64,000 bases of DNA from Stappia sp. MMSF_3263 (GTDB lineage Bacteria; Pseudomonadota; Alphaproteobacteria; Rhizobiales; Stappiaceae): the NCBI RefSeq assembly GCF_030733745.1, contig NZ_JASHIK010000008.1:1-64000 (forward strand), written 5' to 3'. The notes beneath the pieces are model-generated. The model was given only the letters and a program-made list of their open reading frames with translations, ran no database searches and was not told the origin of the DNA. Of the stretch, positions 47,478 through 56,778 are shown in pieces. A program made the translations under genes and the position numbers. Position 1 is the stretch's first letter. Every line of letters starts with the position of its first letter.

Positions 47478-49543
47478 CGATGCCCCCCTTCTCCCTCAGG
47501 CAAGCCGAGCCGCGCCCGGATCCTGTTGGCGCCGGCGGAAATCAGCCGGTCCGCGATGATCGCGATGAAGGCGACGGAAAGTCCGGCGACCAGACCGCGC
47601 CCGGTGTCCGCCTTTGTCAGCGCGATATAGACTTCCTGACCAAGGTCCCGCGTACCGACCAGCGCTGTGATGACGAGCATCGACAAGGCGAGCATGACCG
47701 TCTGGTTCACCCCCAGAAGGATCTCCGGCAGGGCCAGCTTCAGCCGGATCTTGGTGAGCAGCTGCCAGGGGGTGGCGCCGGCAACGACGCCGGCCTCGAC
47801 CAGTTGCGGATCGACCCGGCGCAAACCGTAGGCGGTGTAGCGGATCGCCGGGGCGACCGCATAGGCGACGACGGCAATCATCGCGGTGAAGTCGCCAACC
47901 CGGAACAGCATCACTGCCGGCATCAGGTAGACAAAGGAGGGCAGTGTCTGCAGCGTGTCGACAACCAGCTCCACGAATTTCCAGAGCCGCTCGCGACCGG
48001 CGGCAAGGACGCCGATCGGAATGCCGACGAGACTGGCGATCACCACCGAGATACCGCAGAGATAAACGGTGATCATCGCCTTCTCCCACTGGCCGGTGAA
48101 GGCAATCAGGCAGGACAGGACACTCACCAGTAGCGCGAGCCGCCAGCCGCCGAGGCGCAATCCGGCAAGCGCGAGCAGGCCGGTCACACCGACCCACGGC
48201 AGGCTGGTCAAAAAGCGCTTCACGGGGATCAGGACATTGAGCAGCAGCGCGTTCTTCACCGCCTCGAGCTGGTCGAAGAAATTGATGTTGATCCAGGAAA
48301 CCAGATCGCTGCCAAGCGTCCCGGTCGAGATCTGAAGCGCCTCGGGATAGCTTTGCAACGGCGCCGCTACAAGACCGGCAAGGCCGCCCGCGACAATGAG
48401 CGCGAGACCGGCAACCGTGTAGGGATGGCGGGCAAGAAGGTTCTTTTCTCCCGCCCCCGCCGCGACATGCTCCGGGCGCCGCGCGGCGAAGGCCTGGCTC
48501 AATCGGTCGAGCGCAATGGCAAGCGCCACAATGGCGAGCCCCGCCTCGAAGCCCGCGCCGATGTCGAGCCGGCGCAACGCCGCGAGCACATCGAAGCCGA
48601 GACCGCCGGCACCGATCATGGATGCGATGATGACCATGTTGAGGGACAGCATGATCACCTGATTGACGCCGATCATCAGCCCGGGCATTGCGCTTGGCAC
48701 CAGGATGCGCCAGGTCATCTGCCGCCGTGAGCAACCGGTCATGCGCCCGAGTTCGTGAACCTCGTCCGGCACGCCCTTCAGCGCCAGCAGGCTGATCCGC
48801 GTCATCGGCGGCAAGGCATAGACGATGGTGGCGACGATCGCGGATGTCGGACCGAAGCCGAACAGGAACAGGATTGGCACCAGGTAGGCGAAGACCGGCA
48901 CCGTCTGCATCAGGTCGAGCAGCGGACGAAGCGCAATGTCCACGGCGCGCCAGCGGAAGGCGGCAAGGCCGAGCAGGAGCCCGCCGACGACGCCGATCGG
49001 CACCGCGATCAGGATCGAGGCAAGCGTCACCATCGCGCTGTCCCACTGGCCGAACACCGCCAGAAAGACGAAACACCCGCCAACGATAAAAGCCAGCCGG
49101 CGACCGCCGGCAAAATACCCCATCAGGGCGACCACACCGATGACGGCAAGCCACGAGAGCGGCGGAAGGATTTCCTGAGCGGAACTGCCCCGGCCGTCCA
49201 TGATCCCGGTCGACAAAAGCCCAAGAACGAGCCGGTAGGGCACCTCGACGAGAGTGGCCAGAAAGCGCGTCAGGTCGGTGAACGAGAAGAGGCCGAAACT
49301 GGCATCGTCCACCAGCCATTTCATCGCATCGCTGATCCAGCGCTGGACGGGGATGCGCCAGGCCCGCGGCACGTCGAACGCCCATCCCGCGACAGGTTTA
49401 CCGAACAGCCAGAGCATGACGAACACGACGAGAGCCACGCCCCAGGCAATGCGCCAGGCCGTTTTTCCGGGTGCGTTGGACGTGCCGGCACGGATCGCGC
49501 CTGCGTCGATCACTCGCCCGGCTTGAGACGCGACATCGCTCAT
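47474..49543 (-). CDS. proW: Glycine betaine/proline ABC permease, fused double domain
   Basis: A 689-residue permease with two complete BPD_transp_1 domains in one chain, each with its own EAA loop (GCSRRQMTWRILVPSAMPG near residue 275 and GATPWQLLTKIRLKLALPEI near 605). ProW is usually a single-domain dimer of about 350 residues, so this is an internal duplication giving a pseudo-dimer. It starts three bases after the ATPase stop. Confidence 0.91.
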   Translation of the reverse strand: MSDVASQAGRVIDAGAIRAGTSNAPGKTAWRIAWGVALVVFVMLWLFGKPVAGWAFDVPRAWRIPVQRWISDAMKWLVDDASFGLFSFTDLTRFLATLVEVPYRLVLGLLSTGIMDGRGSSAQEILPPLSWLAVIGVVALMGYFAGGRRLAFIVGGCFVFLAVFGQWDSAMVTLASILIAVPIGVVGGLLLGLAAFRWRAVDIALRPLLDLMQTVPVFAYLVPILFLFGFGPTSAIVATIVYALPPMTRISLLALKGVPDEVHELGRMTGCSRRQMTWRILVPSAMPGLMIGVNQVIMLSLNMVIIASMIGAGGLGFDVLAALRRLDIGAGFEAGLAIVALAIALDRLSQAFAARRPEHVAAGAGEKNLLARHPYTVAGLALIVAGGLAGLVAAPLQSYPEALQISTGTLGSDLVSWININFFDQLEAVKNALLLNVLIPVKRFLTSLPWVGVTGLLALAGLRLGGWRLALLVSVLSCLIAFTGQWEKAMITVYLCGISVVIASLVGIPIGVLAAGRERLWKFVELVVDTLQTLPSFVYLMPAVMLFRVGDFTAMIAVVAYAVAPAIRYTAYGLRRVDPQLVEAGVVAGATPWQLLTKIRLKLALPEILLGVNQTVMLALSMLVITALVGTRDLGQEVYIALTKADTGRGLVAGLSVAFIAIIADRLISAGANRIRARLGLPEGEGGHR

Positions 49544-49546
49544 GGG

Positions 49547-50608
49547 TCAGCCCAGCATCATGACATCTGCCACGGCTTGGCGCGACAATCGGCCCACCGG
49601 CCGTTGATCCCGGCCGGTCACGCACAGTTCCTGGACACCGTCGGCAAAGAGCGGCGCGGCCTCCGCCACAGGCACGTTCTCCATCACCGACGGCGCCGCT
49701 GACGATGGCTCTCCCGGCTGCATCACACTGGCAACCCGCACAACCTTGGAACGGCTGACACCGCGGGTGAATTCCGCCACATAGGCGTCGGCCGGCCGCA
49801 GCACGAGATCTTCCGGCGTGCCGGTCTGCACCACGGCGCCGTCCTTCATGATGGCAATGCGATCTGCAAGACGGATCGCCTCGTCAAAATCATGGGTGAT
49901 GAAGACGATGGTCTTTCTCAGCACCGACTGCAGGCGGATGAATTCGTCCTGCATCTCGCGGCGAATGAGCGGATCAAGTGCCGAAAACGGCTCGTCCAGA
50001 AACCAGAGTTCGGGCTCGACGGCGAGCGAGCGGGCAATGCCGACACGCTGCTGCTGTCCGCCTGAAAGTTCGCGCGGGTAGAACGCCTCGCGGCCGTCGA
50101 GCCCGACAAGCTCGATCATCTTGCGCGCCCTTGCCTCCCTTTCCGCGCGCGGCACACCCTGCACCTCCAGCGGAAAGGCGACATTACCGAGCACGCTCAT
50201 GTGGGGGAGAAGCGCGAAATGCTGGAAGACCATTCCCATGTGATGCCGGCGGATCTCGATCATCCGCTTCGCGCTGGCATCAAGCAGGTTTTCGCCGTTG
50301 AACAGGATCTCTCCGCTGGTCGGCTCCACGAGCCGCGACAGGCATCGCACCAGCGTGGACTTGCCGGACCCGGACAATCCCATGATGACGAAGATCTCGC
50401 CCTCCCGGACACCGAGATTGACGTTGCGCACTGCGCCCACAAGACCGGCACGGGCAAGCGCCGCATTGTCCGCCGCGTCGAGCGCATCGACGCGATAGGT
50501 TTCCCCTCCGGCTCCGAAGAGCTTCCAGACCGAACGGCATTCAAGCTTGGGCGGCCCGTCTCCCGCGGAAGGGTCTTGTGTCGCGGTCGTGGAAGAAGGC
50601 TGGGTCAT
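49547..50608 (-). CDS. proV: Glycine betaine/proline ABC transporter, ATP-binding protein
   Basis: A 353-residue ProV-type ATPase: Walker A GLSGSGKST, Q loop VFQHFALLPHMSVLGN, signature [16 protein letters not shown], Walker B LWFLDEPFSALDP and H loop ITHDFDEA. The long ProV N-terminal helix region (WKLFGAGGETYRVDALDAAD) is kept. The C-terminal region is short and Pro/Ser/Ala rich, so a full CBS pair is absent. The start at 50608 is supported by family alignment more than by a ribosome binding site. Confidence 0.92.
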   Translation of the reverse strand: MTQPSSTTATQDPSAGDGPPKLECRSVWKLFGAGGETYRVDALDAADNAALARAGLVGAVRNVNLGVREGEIFVIMGLSGSGKSTLVRCLSRLVEPTSGEILFNGENLLDASAKRMIEIRRHHMGMVFQHFALLPHMSVLGNVAFPLEVQGVPRAEREARARKMIELVGLDGREAFYPRELSGGQQQRVGIARSLAVEPELWFLDEPFSALDPLIRREMQDEFIRLQSVLRKTIVFITHDFDEAIRLADRIAIMKDGAVVQTGTPEDLVLRPADAYVAEFTRGVSRSKVVRVASVMQPGEPSSAAPSVMENVPVAEAAPLFADGVQELCVTGRDQRPVGRLSRQAVADVMMLG

Positions 50609-50749
50609 CGGGCACTGATCGCTGAGGGCTTGCCGGTGGCGCGGAAAGAAGGCCGCCGGCACGGGCAGGCAGATGAAGGATTGCCGGGAAAAACGGCTGC
50701 CGCCGCCAAGGGGGACGAAAAACGGCGGCAGCCAGTCGGGCAAACGCGG

Positions 50750-51709
50750 TTATTTGATCCAGCCGGACCAACGGTCGGTGTTGCGCTCCATCCAGCCGGC
50801 GACAACGTCCTCGACGCTCTTTCCGTCAAGATCGACCTCTGTGATCATCCCGCCCATCTCGTCATTGTCGACGGAGAAGGCAGAAATCGCCTTGTGCGCA
50901 CCCGGCCACTTGTCCTTCACGCCCGACCACGCGACCTTCCAGATCGGTCCGCGCGGCTTGCCGCAATCATAGGCCATGTCCGGGTTGGAGCCCCAGGCGG
51001 GATCCTCGTAGCAGGCCTTCTCGTATTTCGGGAATTCGACCCACTCGCCCTGGTACTTCCGCGGCGCCCAGTGCGGGGCATAAACCCACAGAAGCACAGG
51101 TGCCTTGCGCTGGTAGGCGGATTCAAGCTCGGCGAAGAGCGCAGCATCGGTGCCCGCATGCACCACCTCGAACGGCAGCTCGAGAGCCTCGACGCGCTCG
51201 TCGTCGTAGCCGCCCCAGGTCACCGGCGCGCCAAGATAGCGCCCCTTGGGCGACGTCTCGGCAGTGGCGAAGGCCTCGGCACAGGCATCGCTCTTCAGAG
51301 CCTCCCAGTTCGGCAGCCCCGGGCACAGCTCTTTCATGTAGCTCGGATACCACCACTCCTCGACCGCCAGCATGCCGCTGTCGCCGAGATTCTCGACCTT
51401 TCCGGTTGCCGTCGCCTCGTCCAGCGCATCGCGTCCGGTGGTCTCCCAGATCTCCATCGCCACATGCAGATCGCCGGTCTTCAGTCCAGCAAACTGCGCG
51501 ATGTAGTCGGCCTGGACATATTCGATGTTGTAGCCGGCCTTCTGCAGCACCTCGCCCATGATGCGCGTTGTGATGAGCTGGCCGGTCCAGTCGTGCAGCG
51601 TCAGGCGGATCGGGTCGTCGTTTTCCGCCGACCGCGCGGGCGCGACGGAAAGCGTGGTGGCGACCAACAGGGCGGACAGGATAGCTGCCGCCGGGCGGGC
51701 ATGTGTCAT
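50750..51709 (-). CDS. proX: Glycine betaine/choline ABC transporter substrate-binding protein
   Basis: A 319-residue exported OpuAC/ProX-type binding protein. The signal peptide (ARPAAAILSALLVATTLSVA) is cut near ARSAEN. The mature protein has IRLTLHDWTGQLITTRIMGE, WETTGRDALDEATA and several Trp/Tyr-rich stretches (WWYPSYMKELCP, WVYAPHWAPRKYQ) suited to a cation-pi ligand box. The start at 51709 has AGAGGGAA upstream. First gene of the leftward operon. Confidence 0.92.
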   Translation of the reverse strand: MTHARPAAAILSALLVATTLSVAPARSAENDDPIRLTLHDWTGQLITTRIMGEVLQKAGYNIEYVQADYIAQFAGLKTGDLHVAMEIWETTGRDALDEATATGKVENLGDSGMLAVEEWWYPSYMKELCPGLPNWEALKSDACAEAFATAETSPKGRYLGAPVTWGGYDDERVEALELPFEVVHAGTDAALFAELESAYQRKAPVLLWVYAPHWAPRKYQGEWVEFPKYEKACYEDPAWGSNPDMAYDCGKPRGPIWKVAWSGVKDKWPGAHKAISAFSVDNDEMGGMITEVDLDGKSVEDVVAGWMERNTDRWSGWIK

Positions 51710-51834
51710 GGCTGGTTCCCTCTGTATTGCGCTCTGGAGGCAGCGCATGTCCTTGCCGGATCTTGAAGCGCCGTCGAGGGATCGTCGCACCCGCTTCCTC
51801 ACACTGTCAATCCAGACGAGGCTAAAAATTGGCA

Positions 51835-51866
51835 AAACATCCATTATGTGTGGCATTATGATGTTT
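51835..51866. promoter_or_regulatory. Operator-like repeats between proX and the deoR-type gene
   Basis: AAACATC (51835-51841) and GATGTTT (51860-51866) are inverted, and CATTATG occurs twice directly between them (51842 and 51854). The region is AT-rich in a divergent gap of 225 bp. It is the probable binding site of the divergently encoded DeoR regulator. Confidence 0.55.
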
Positions 51867-51934
51867 CATGCTGGATTTTACCACAAATGCCTCACACAAT
51901 ACCAAATCCTTGAGACCCCAAGCAGCGACACGTC

Positions 51935-52696
51935 ATGGCATTCAACAAACGTCAGACCCTGATACTCGAGCGCGCCCGACAATCCGGCAGCGTTCGGATA
52001 TCGGACCTTGCCACGGAGCTCGACGTCTCGCTGGAAACGATCCGCCGGGATATCCGCCCGCTTGCGGAGGCAGGGGAAATCGTCAAGTCGCACGGGCTGG
52101 TCGGTCTCGCCCGCCAGGACATGGAAGCGCCCTTCGAACGGCGCATGCGCGAAAACTTTGACGCGAAGCTTCGCATCGCCCGGCATGTCGCCTCAGGCAT
52201 CGACGACGGCGACAGTGTGATGATGGACACCGGCACCACCACCAGCGTCCTGGCGCGCGAGTTGCGCGGCAAGTCGGGACTGACCATCGTCACCAATTCC
52301 TCGGACGTGGCCCGCACGCTTGCGACCGTGAACGGCAACCGCGTCTACATGGCCGGCGGCGAGTTGCATGGCGACAACGGCGCGGCCTTCGGGCGATCCG
52401 CCATCGAATTCGTCCAGGCGTTCCGCGTCCGCCATGTCGTGATCTCGATCTCGGCGGTCGATCCGGTCGGCGGACTGATGGACTATCATCTTGCCGAGGC
52501 AGACTTCGCCCGAACGGTTCTGGGGTGCGGCGAGACCCGGACAGTGATCACCGACCACAGCAAGTTCAACCGGCGCGCCCTTGTGCGCGTTGCCGGTTTT
52601 TCGGAGGTCGACCGGCTCGTCACCGACCGTGCGCCGCCCCCCGAGATCGCCGAACGCCTGCAGGCGGCGGGCACCCGGCTCGAGATCGCGTCCTGA
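51935..52696 (+). CDS. DeoR-family transcriptional regulator
   Basis: A 253-residue regulator. The helix-turn-helix is RQSGSVRISDLATELDVSLE followed by TIRRDIRPLAEAGEI. The C-terminal sugar-phosphate-type sensor domain has DDGDSVMMDTGTTT and VTNSSDVARTL and ends with ITDHSKFNRRALVRVAG. DeoR proteins usually respond to a phosphorylated metabolite; a product of the choline-kinase-like enzyme could serve here. It faces the proX operon and precedes the MurA-like gene by about 100 bp, so it could control either or both. Confidence 0.92.
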   Translation: MAFNKRQTLILERARQSGSVRISDLATELDVSLETIRRDIRPLAEAGEIVKSHGLVGLARQDMEAPFERRMRENFDAKLRIARHVASGIDDGDSVMMDTGTTTSVLARELRGKSGLTIVTNSSDVARTLATVNGNRVYMAGGELHGDNGAAFGRSAIEFVQAFRVRHVVISISAVDPVGGLMDYHLAEADFARTVLGCGETRTVITDHSKFNRRALVRVAGFSEVDRLVTDRAPPPEIAERLQAAGTRLEIAS

Positions 52697-52799
52697 TCCG
52701 GCCACACCGGCGCCTTGCAACTGCCGTTTGCCGTCGACCGGATTCTCCAGTAGGTAACGGACCAAGATCCCGCCCCTTCCATCCGGAGGCAATTTCCCC

Positions 52800-54086
52800 A
52801 TGGCCGACCTCTTCGTCGATGGCGGACACCCGATCTCGGGCACCGTCATTCCGTCGGGCAACAAGAATGCCGTCTTGCCGATGCTCTGCGCGACCCTGCT
52901 CACCGACGAGCCGGTGACGCTGGAAAACGTTCCCGAGATCAGCGATGTCGCCAAGATCATCGCCTATTTCGAAAGCATGGGCTCCACCGTCGCCCGCGCC
53001 GACGATGGCGCGACACTGACGATCCGGCACGATTTCGACGCCTTCCGCACGGCGAGCGCCGACCTGCCGCTCGGCATCCGCTCGGTCGTCCTGCTGCTTG
53101 CGCCCGTCATAGTACGCACCGGCACGCTGACACTCGACACCGACGCCAAGGGCTGCGCCCTCGGCCTGCGCGAGATCGATCCGCATCTTGAGATCCTCGA
53201 GCAGTTCGGAGCCCGCATCGTCGCCACCCATCCTTACGACATCCGTCGTGAAACCAAGCTCGCAGGCCAGGAGATCTGGGCCGACTATGCCTCGGTCACG
53301 GCGACCGAGACCTTCGCGATGATGGCGGCCACGGCGGAAGGCACCTCGGTGCTGATGAATGCCGCCTCCGAGCCGCATGTCCAGGCGCTTTGTGAAATGC
53401 TGCGTGCGATGGGCGCCAGGATCGACGGCCTCGGCACGTCGCGACTGTCGATCACCGGCGTGGAGAAGCTTGGCGGAACGCGCGTGCGGGTGCCCGACGA
53501 CCATCACGAGGTGGCAACCTTCCTTGCCATCGGCGGCGTCACCGGCGGCCGCTTGACGGTGAAGACCGATGTGACCCCTCACATGACGCTGATCCTGCGC
53601 CAGTTCGCCAAGCTCGGCCTTCAGTTCGAAGTCGCCGAGGACGCAATCACCGTGGTCGGCTGGACCCGCGAGATTTCCAAGCCTTATACACGCGAGATGC
53701 TGCCGAAGATCGAGGCTGCTCCCTGGCCCTATTTTCCCGCCGACCTGCTGCCGCAAGCCATTGGCGTTGCCGTTGGCTGCAACAGCGAGATCATGTTCTG
53801 GAACAAGATCTACGAGGGTGCGCTCGGCTGGAGCTCCGAACTGGCGAAATTCGGCGCCCGCGTGCAGTTGTCGGATCCCCACCGGTTGATCGTCTTCGGC
53901 GGAAACCAGCTTCGCCCGGCGATCGTCGAGGCTCCCTATATCATCCGCGTCGTGCTTGGTCTTTTCCTTGCGGCGATCCAGGTCGAGGGACAATCTCTGA
54001 TCAAGAACGCCGATCCGATCCGCCGCGCCCATCCGCGTTTCGTGGAAAAACTCACGGAACTCGGCGCCCGCGTTCACTGGACCTGA
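52800..54086 (+). CDS. MurA-like enolpyruvyl transferase paralogue
   Basis: A 428-residue EPSP/MurA-fold enzyme. Residues matching MurA are kept: Lys22 and Asn23 (SGNKNAVLPM), Arg94 (LGIRS), Cys119 in KGCALG at the place of the PEP-binding Cys, the helix motif SVTATET, and Asp316 (PYFPADLLPQ). Around these the sequence is divergent: the usual GGC[AT]IGxRPVD is KGCALGLREID and the C-terminal Arg region is changed. That suggests an enzyme outside peptidoglycan synthesis, or one with a different acceptor. It lies between a DeoR regulator and an enolase-superfamily gene, not near cell-wall genes. Confidence 0.87.
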   Translation: MADLFVDGGHPISGTVIPSGNKNAVLPMLCATLLTDEPVTLENVPEISDVAKIIAYFESMGSTVARADDGATLTIRHDFDAFRTASADLPLGIRSVVLLLAPVIVRTGTLTLDTDAKGCALGLREIDPHLEILEQFGARIVATHPYDIRRETKLAGQEIWADYASVTATETFAMMAATAEGTSVLMNAASEPHVQALCEMLRAMGARIDGLGTSRLSITGVEKLGGTRVRVPDDHHEVATFLAIGGVTGGRLTVKTDVTPHMTLILRQFAKLGLQFEVAEDAITVVGWTREISKPYTREMLPKIEAAPWPYFPADLLPQAIGVAVGCNSEIMFWNKIYEGALGWSSELAKFGARVQLSDPHRLIVFGGNQLRPAIVEAPYIIRVVLGLFLAAIQVEGQSLIKNADPIRRAHPRFVEKLTELGARVHWT

Positions 54087-54215
54087 TCCCGGCCACGCCG
54101 GTACCGCGACAGCCCAGGTCGCATGACGGCGGCTGACCGGGGCAGTCGGCTCGGCTAGGCTCGCGGGCACGGACAGAGCAGCGCACCGTCGACAGAGCCG
54201 AAGGGAAACGCGGAG

Positions 54216-55439
54216 ATGAAACTCGCCAGCCTGGAGACCTTCGTTGTCGGGAACCCGCCGCCGGGTTTCGGAGGGCGCTATTTCATCTTCGTGAAACTGG
54301 TCACCCGATGCGGCATCGCCGGCTACGGCGAGATCTACAACGCCAGTTTCGGCCCCGCGGCCGTCACCCGGATGGCGGAGGATTTCTTCGCCCGCTATCT
54401 TGAGGGAAGCGACCCCTTCGCCATCGAGACCTTCTTCCGCAGGGCGCATGGCTCGGGTTTCTCGCAGCGCCCCGACCCTTCGGTGATGGGCGTCACGAGC
54501 GGCCTCGAGATGGCGATGTGGGACATTGTCGGCAAGGCACTGGAAAAGCCCGTCCACGCCCTGCTGGGCGGCAAGGTTCACGAGCGACTGCGCAGCTACA
54601 CCTATCTCTATCCGGACGGCGACGAAGACCATGCCGCCTTCTACGCCGACCCGGACCTGTCGGCAGAGCGTGCCGCCGCCTATGTCGAGGAAGGCTTTAC
54701 CGCGGTGAAGTTCGACCCGGCCGGGCCCTATTCGGTCTTTGGCGGACACCAGCCGACGCTGGATGACATTGACCGCTCCGTGCGCTTCTGTGCGCGGATC
54801 CGCGAGGCGGTCGGCAACCGCGCCGACCTGCTGTTCGGCACTCACGGCCAGTTCACGCCGTCAGGCGCGCGCCGTCTGGCGAAGCGCCTGGAGCCTTACG
54901 CCCCGCTCTGGTTCGAGGAACCCGTGCCACCCGACATGCCCGAGCACATGGCCGGGGTCGCGGCGGCGACGTCGATCCCCGTCGCCACCGGCGAGCGGCT
55001 TTGCACCAAGTGGGAATTCGCACGTGTCCTGCGGTCCGGCGCCGCCTCGATCCTGCAGATGAACCTCGGCCGCGTCGGCGGCATCCTGGAGGCGAAGAAG
55101 ATCGCCGGCATGGCCGAGGCCTATCACGCGCAAATCGCCCCGCATCTTTATTGCGGGCCGATCGTGGCGGCCGCCAACATCCAGCTGTCGGCCTGCTCGC
55201 CGAATTTCCTGATCCTGGAGTCGATCCGTCGCTTCGACGGTTTCCACGCCGACCTCCTGAAGACCCCGTTGCGCTGGGAAAACGGATACGTCGTCGTGCC
55301 CGGGACGCCTGGCCTCGGTGTGGAGCTCGACGAGGACGTGGCCCGTGCGCATCCGTGGACAGACAGCGCCTTGCACCTGGAAATGACCCAGTCACCCGTC
55401 GACCCGGTGCGAGACGCGCGTTTTCCCCCGGCCGGTTAG
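54216..55439 (+). CDS. Mandelate racemase/muconate lactonizing (enolase superfamily) enzyme
   Basis: A 407-residue acid-sugar-type enolase enzyme. The capping domain is followed by SGLEMAMWDIVGKALEKPVH, KFDPAGPYSVFGGHQPTLDD, the metal-region FGTHGQFTPSGA, WFEEPVPPDMPEHM and PVATGERLCTKWEF, with IAPHLYCGPIVAAAN near the end. The GTHGQ signature marks a subfamily that includes galactarolactone cycloisomerase-like and dehydratase-like proteins; the first metal ligand position is not a plain Asp. Substrate probably a hydroxy acid. Its stop overlaps the convergent amidase stop by a few bases. Confidence 0.9.
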   Translation: MKLASLETFVVGNPPPGFGGRYFIFVKLVTRCGIAGYGEIYNASFGPAAVTRMAEDFFARYLEGSDPFAIETFFRRAHGSGFSQRPDPSVMGVTSGLEMAMWDIVGKALEKPVHALLGGKVHERLRSYTYLYPDGDEDHAAFYADPDLSAERAAAYVEEGFTAVKFDPAGPYSVFGGHQPTLDDIDRSVRFCARIREAVGNRADLLFGTHGQFTPSGARRLAKRLEPYAPLWFEEPVPPDMPEHMAGVAAATSIPVATGERLCTKWEFARVLRSGAASILQMNLGRVGGILEAKKIAGMAEAYHAQIAPHLYCGPIVAAANIQLSACSPNFLILESIRRFDGFHADLLKTPLRWENGYVVVPGTPGLGVELDEDVARAHPWTDSALHLEMTQSPVDPVRDARFPPAG

Positions 55440-56722
55440 GCCGCGCCGTTCAAATCGCGGTCGATCCGCGCACCGACAGACAAGACCCGGGCATCCATGC
55501 CCTTGGCGCCACCGATCATCAACGCCCCCGGACGGTCGTCTCCCGCACCGCGGGTCGGCATGGTCATGGCGCAGGCATCGGCAAGGTTGAGCAGCGACGT
55601 GTTGCGCAGCATCGCCGCGTTGATCCGGTCGAAGTCGGCCTCCGCTTCGGCAATCTTCGGCGGGCGGATCTGCAGGGTCGGGGCGATCAGGGCATCGAAG
55701 CCCGAGAGCGCCTCGGCAACCCGGGCGATCAGCTCGATCCGCGCGGCCCTTGCTTCGGCGACCTCCTCGTCGCTCAGCGTCTCCCGGAACCGGATACGCG
55801 CCAGAACACGCGGATCACCCATCGTCGCGAGACGATCGAGCTCCTCGTGATAAAGCGCATGCGCTTCCGCCGAGACAAGGATCCGGTTCAGCCCGAGGGC
55901 CGCATGAAGGAATGCGAGGTCCAGCGGAACAAGCTCATGGCCGCTCGCTTCAAGATCCGCGCATGCCGCCAGAAAGTGCCCCCGCGACCAGTCGTCAAGA
56001 TCGTTGGTGAAGGCACCCTGCGGAACGGCCAGGCGCAACGGACCGGCCGGCACCTCGACAGACAGCGCATCGCCGTCGCTCATCACCTGGTAGGCGGCGA
56101 GCATGGTGGCGAAGTCACGCGCCAGCGGCCCGCAGGAATCGAAGGACATCGCCAGCGGGTGCACGCCGTCGAGCGGTACTTTGTCCTGGCTGGGCTTGTG
56201 ACCATAAAGGCCGTTGATCGCCGCCGGAATGCGGACCGACCCGCCGGTATCGGTACCCAGCGCCAGATCGCAGAGCCCGAGCGCCACGGTGACGGCTCCG
56301 CCCGACGTCGAGCCCCCGGGGATGCCGCCTTCCTCGAAGGCATTCGACGGCGTACCGTAATGCGGATTGAGGCCAACCCCGGAATAGGCAAGCTCGCTCA
56401 TCGTGGTGCGACCAAAAGGCACGCCACCGGCCGCCTTGATCCGGGCGACGACGGGACAGTCGGCGCTCGCCGGTTCGCGATCGAGCAGTATCCGCGAGGC
56501 GGCGCTCGTGCGCTGGCCGGCCTCGTCATAAAGGTCCTTCACCGAGACAAGCAGGCCGGCAAGCGGCAGCGGGCGAGCAGCGGTCTCGACACGCGCTTGC
56601 GCCTCTTCGGCGGCTGCGAGAATGCGTTCGGGCGTGAACTCGGTAAAAAGCACGTCGGCCGCATCGCCCAACGCCTCGACCCGGCCGATCGCGGCCCGTG
56701 CCTTTTCGACAATCTCACCCAT
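55436..56722 (-). CDS. Amidase-signature-family hydrolase
   Basis: A 428-residue amidase. The Lys-cisSer-Ser triad is visible: Lys in LVSVKDLYDEAG, cis-Ser in GGSTSGGAVTVALG and nucleophile Ser in GTDTGGSVRIPAA. The family includes GatA, AtzF and aryl amidases; the gene lacks gatB/gatC partners, so a catabolic amide hydrolase is likely. The ATG at 56722 has AAAGGTGGGG upstream. It is the last gene of the leftward DUF1445/TRAP/DUF2848/amidase run. Confidence 0.91.
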   Translation of the reverse strand: MGEIVEKARAAIGRVEALGDAADVLFTEFTPERILAAAEEAQARVETAARPLPLAGLLVSVKDLYDEAGQRTSAASRILLDREPASADCPVVARIKAAGGVPFGRTTMSELAYSGVGLNPHYGTPSNAFEEGGIPGGSTSGGAVTVALGLCDLALGTDTGGSVRIPAAINGLYGHKPSQDKVPLDGVHPLAMSFDSCGPLARDFATMLAAYQVMSDGDALSVEVPAGPLRLAVPQGAFTNDLDDWSRGHFLAACADLEASGHELVPLDLAFLHAALGLNRILVSAEAHALYHEELDRLATMGDPRVLARIRFRETLSDEEVAEARAARIELIARVAEALSGFDALIAPTLQIRPPKIAEAEADFDRINAAMLRNTSLLNLADACAMTMPTRGAGDDRPGALMIGGAKGMDARVLSVGARIDRDLNGAA

Positions 56723-56778
56723 GCGCTTTCCCCACCTTTGCAAACGCCGACAGAGGTCGCCGTTTCGCCGCCCACGCC

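Noticed and set aside
52620-54845. 741-codon minus-strand frame
   Set aside because: Antisense of the MurA-like and enolase genes, which are intact on the plus strand.
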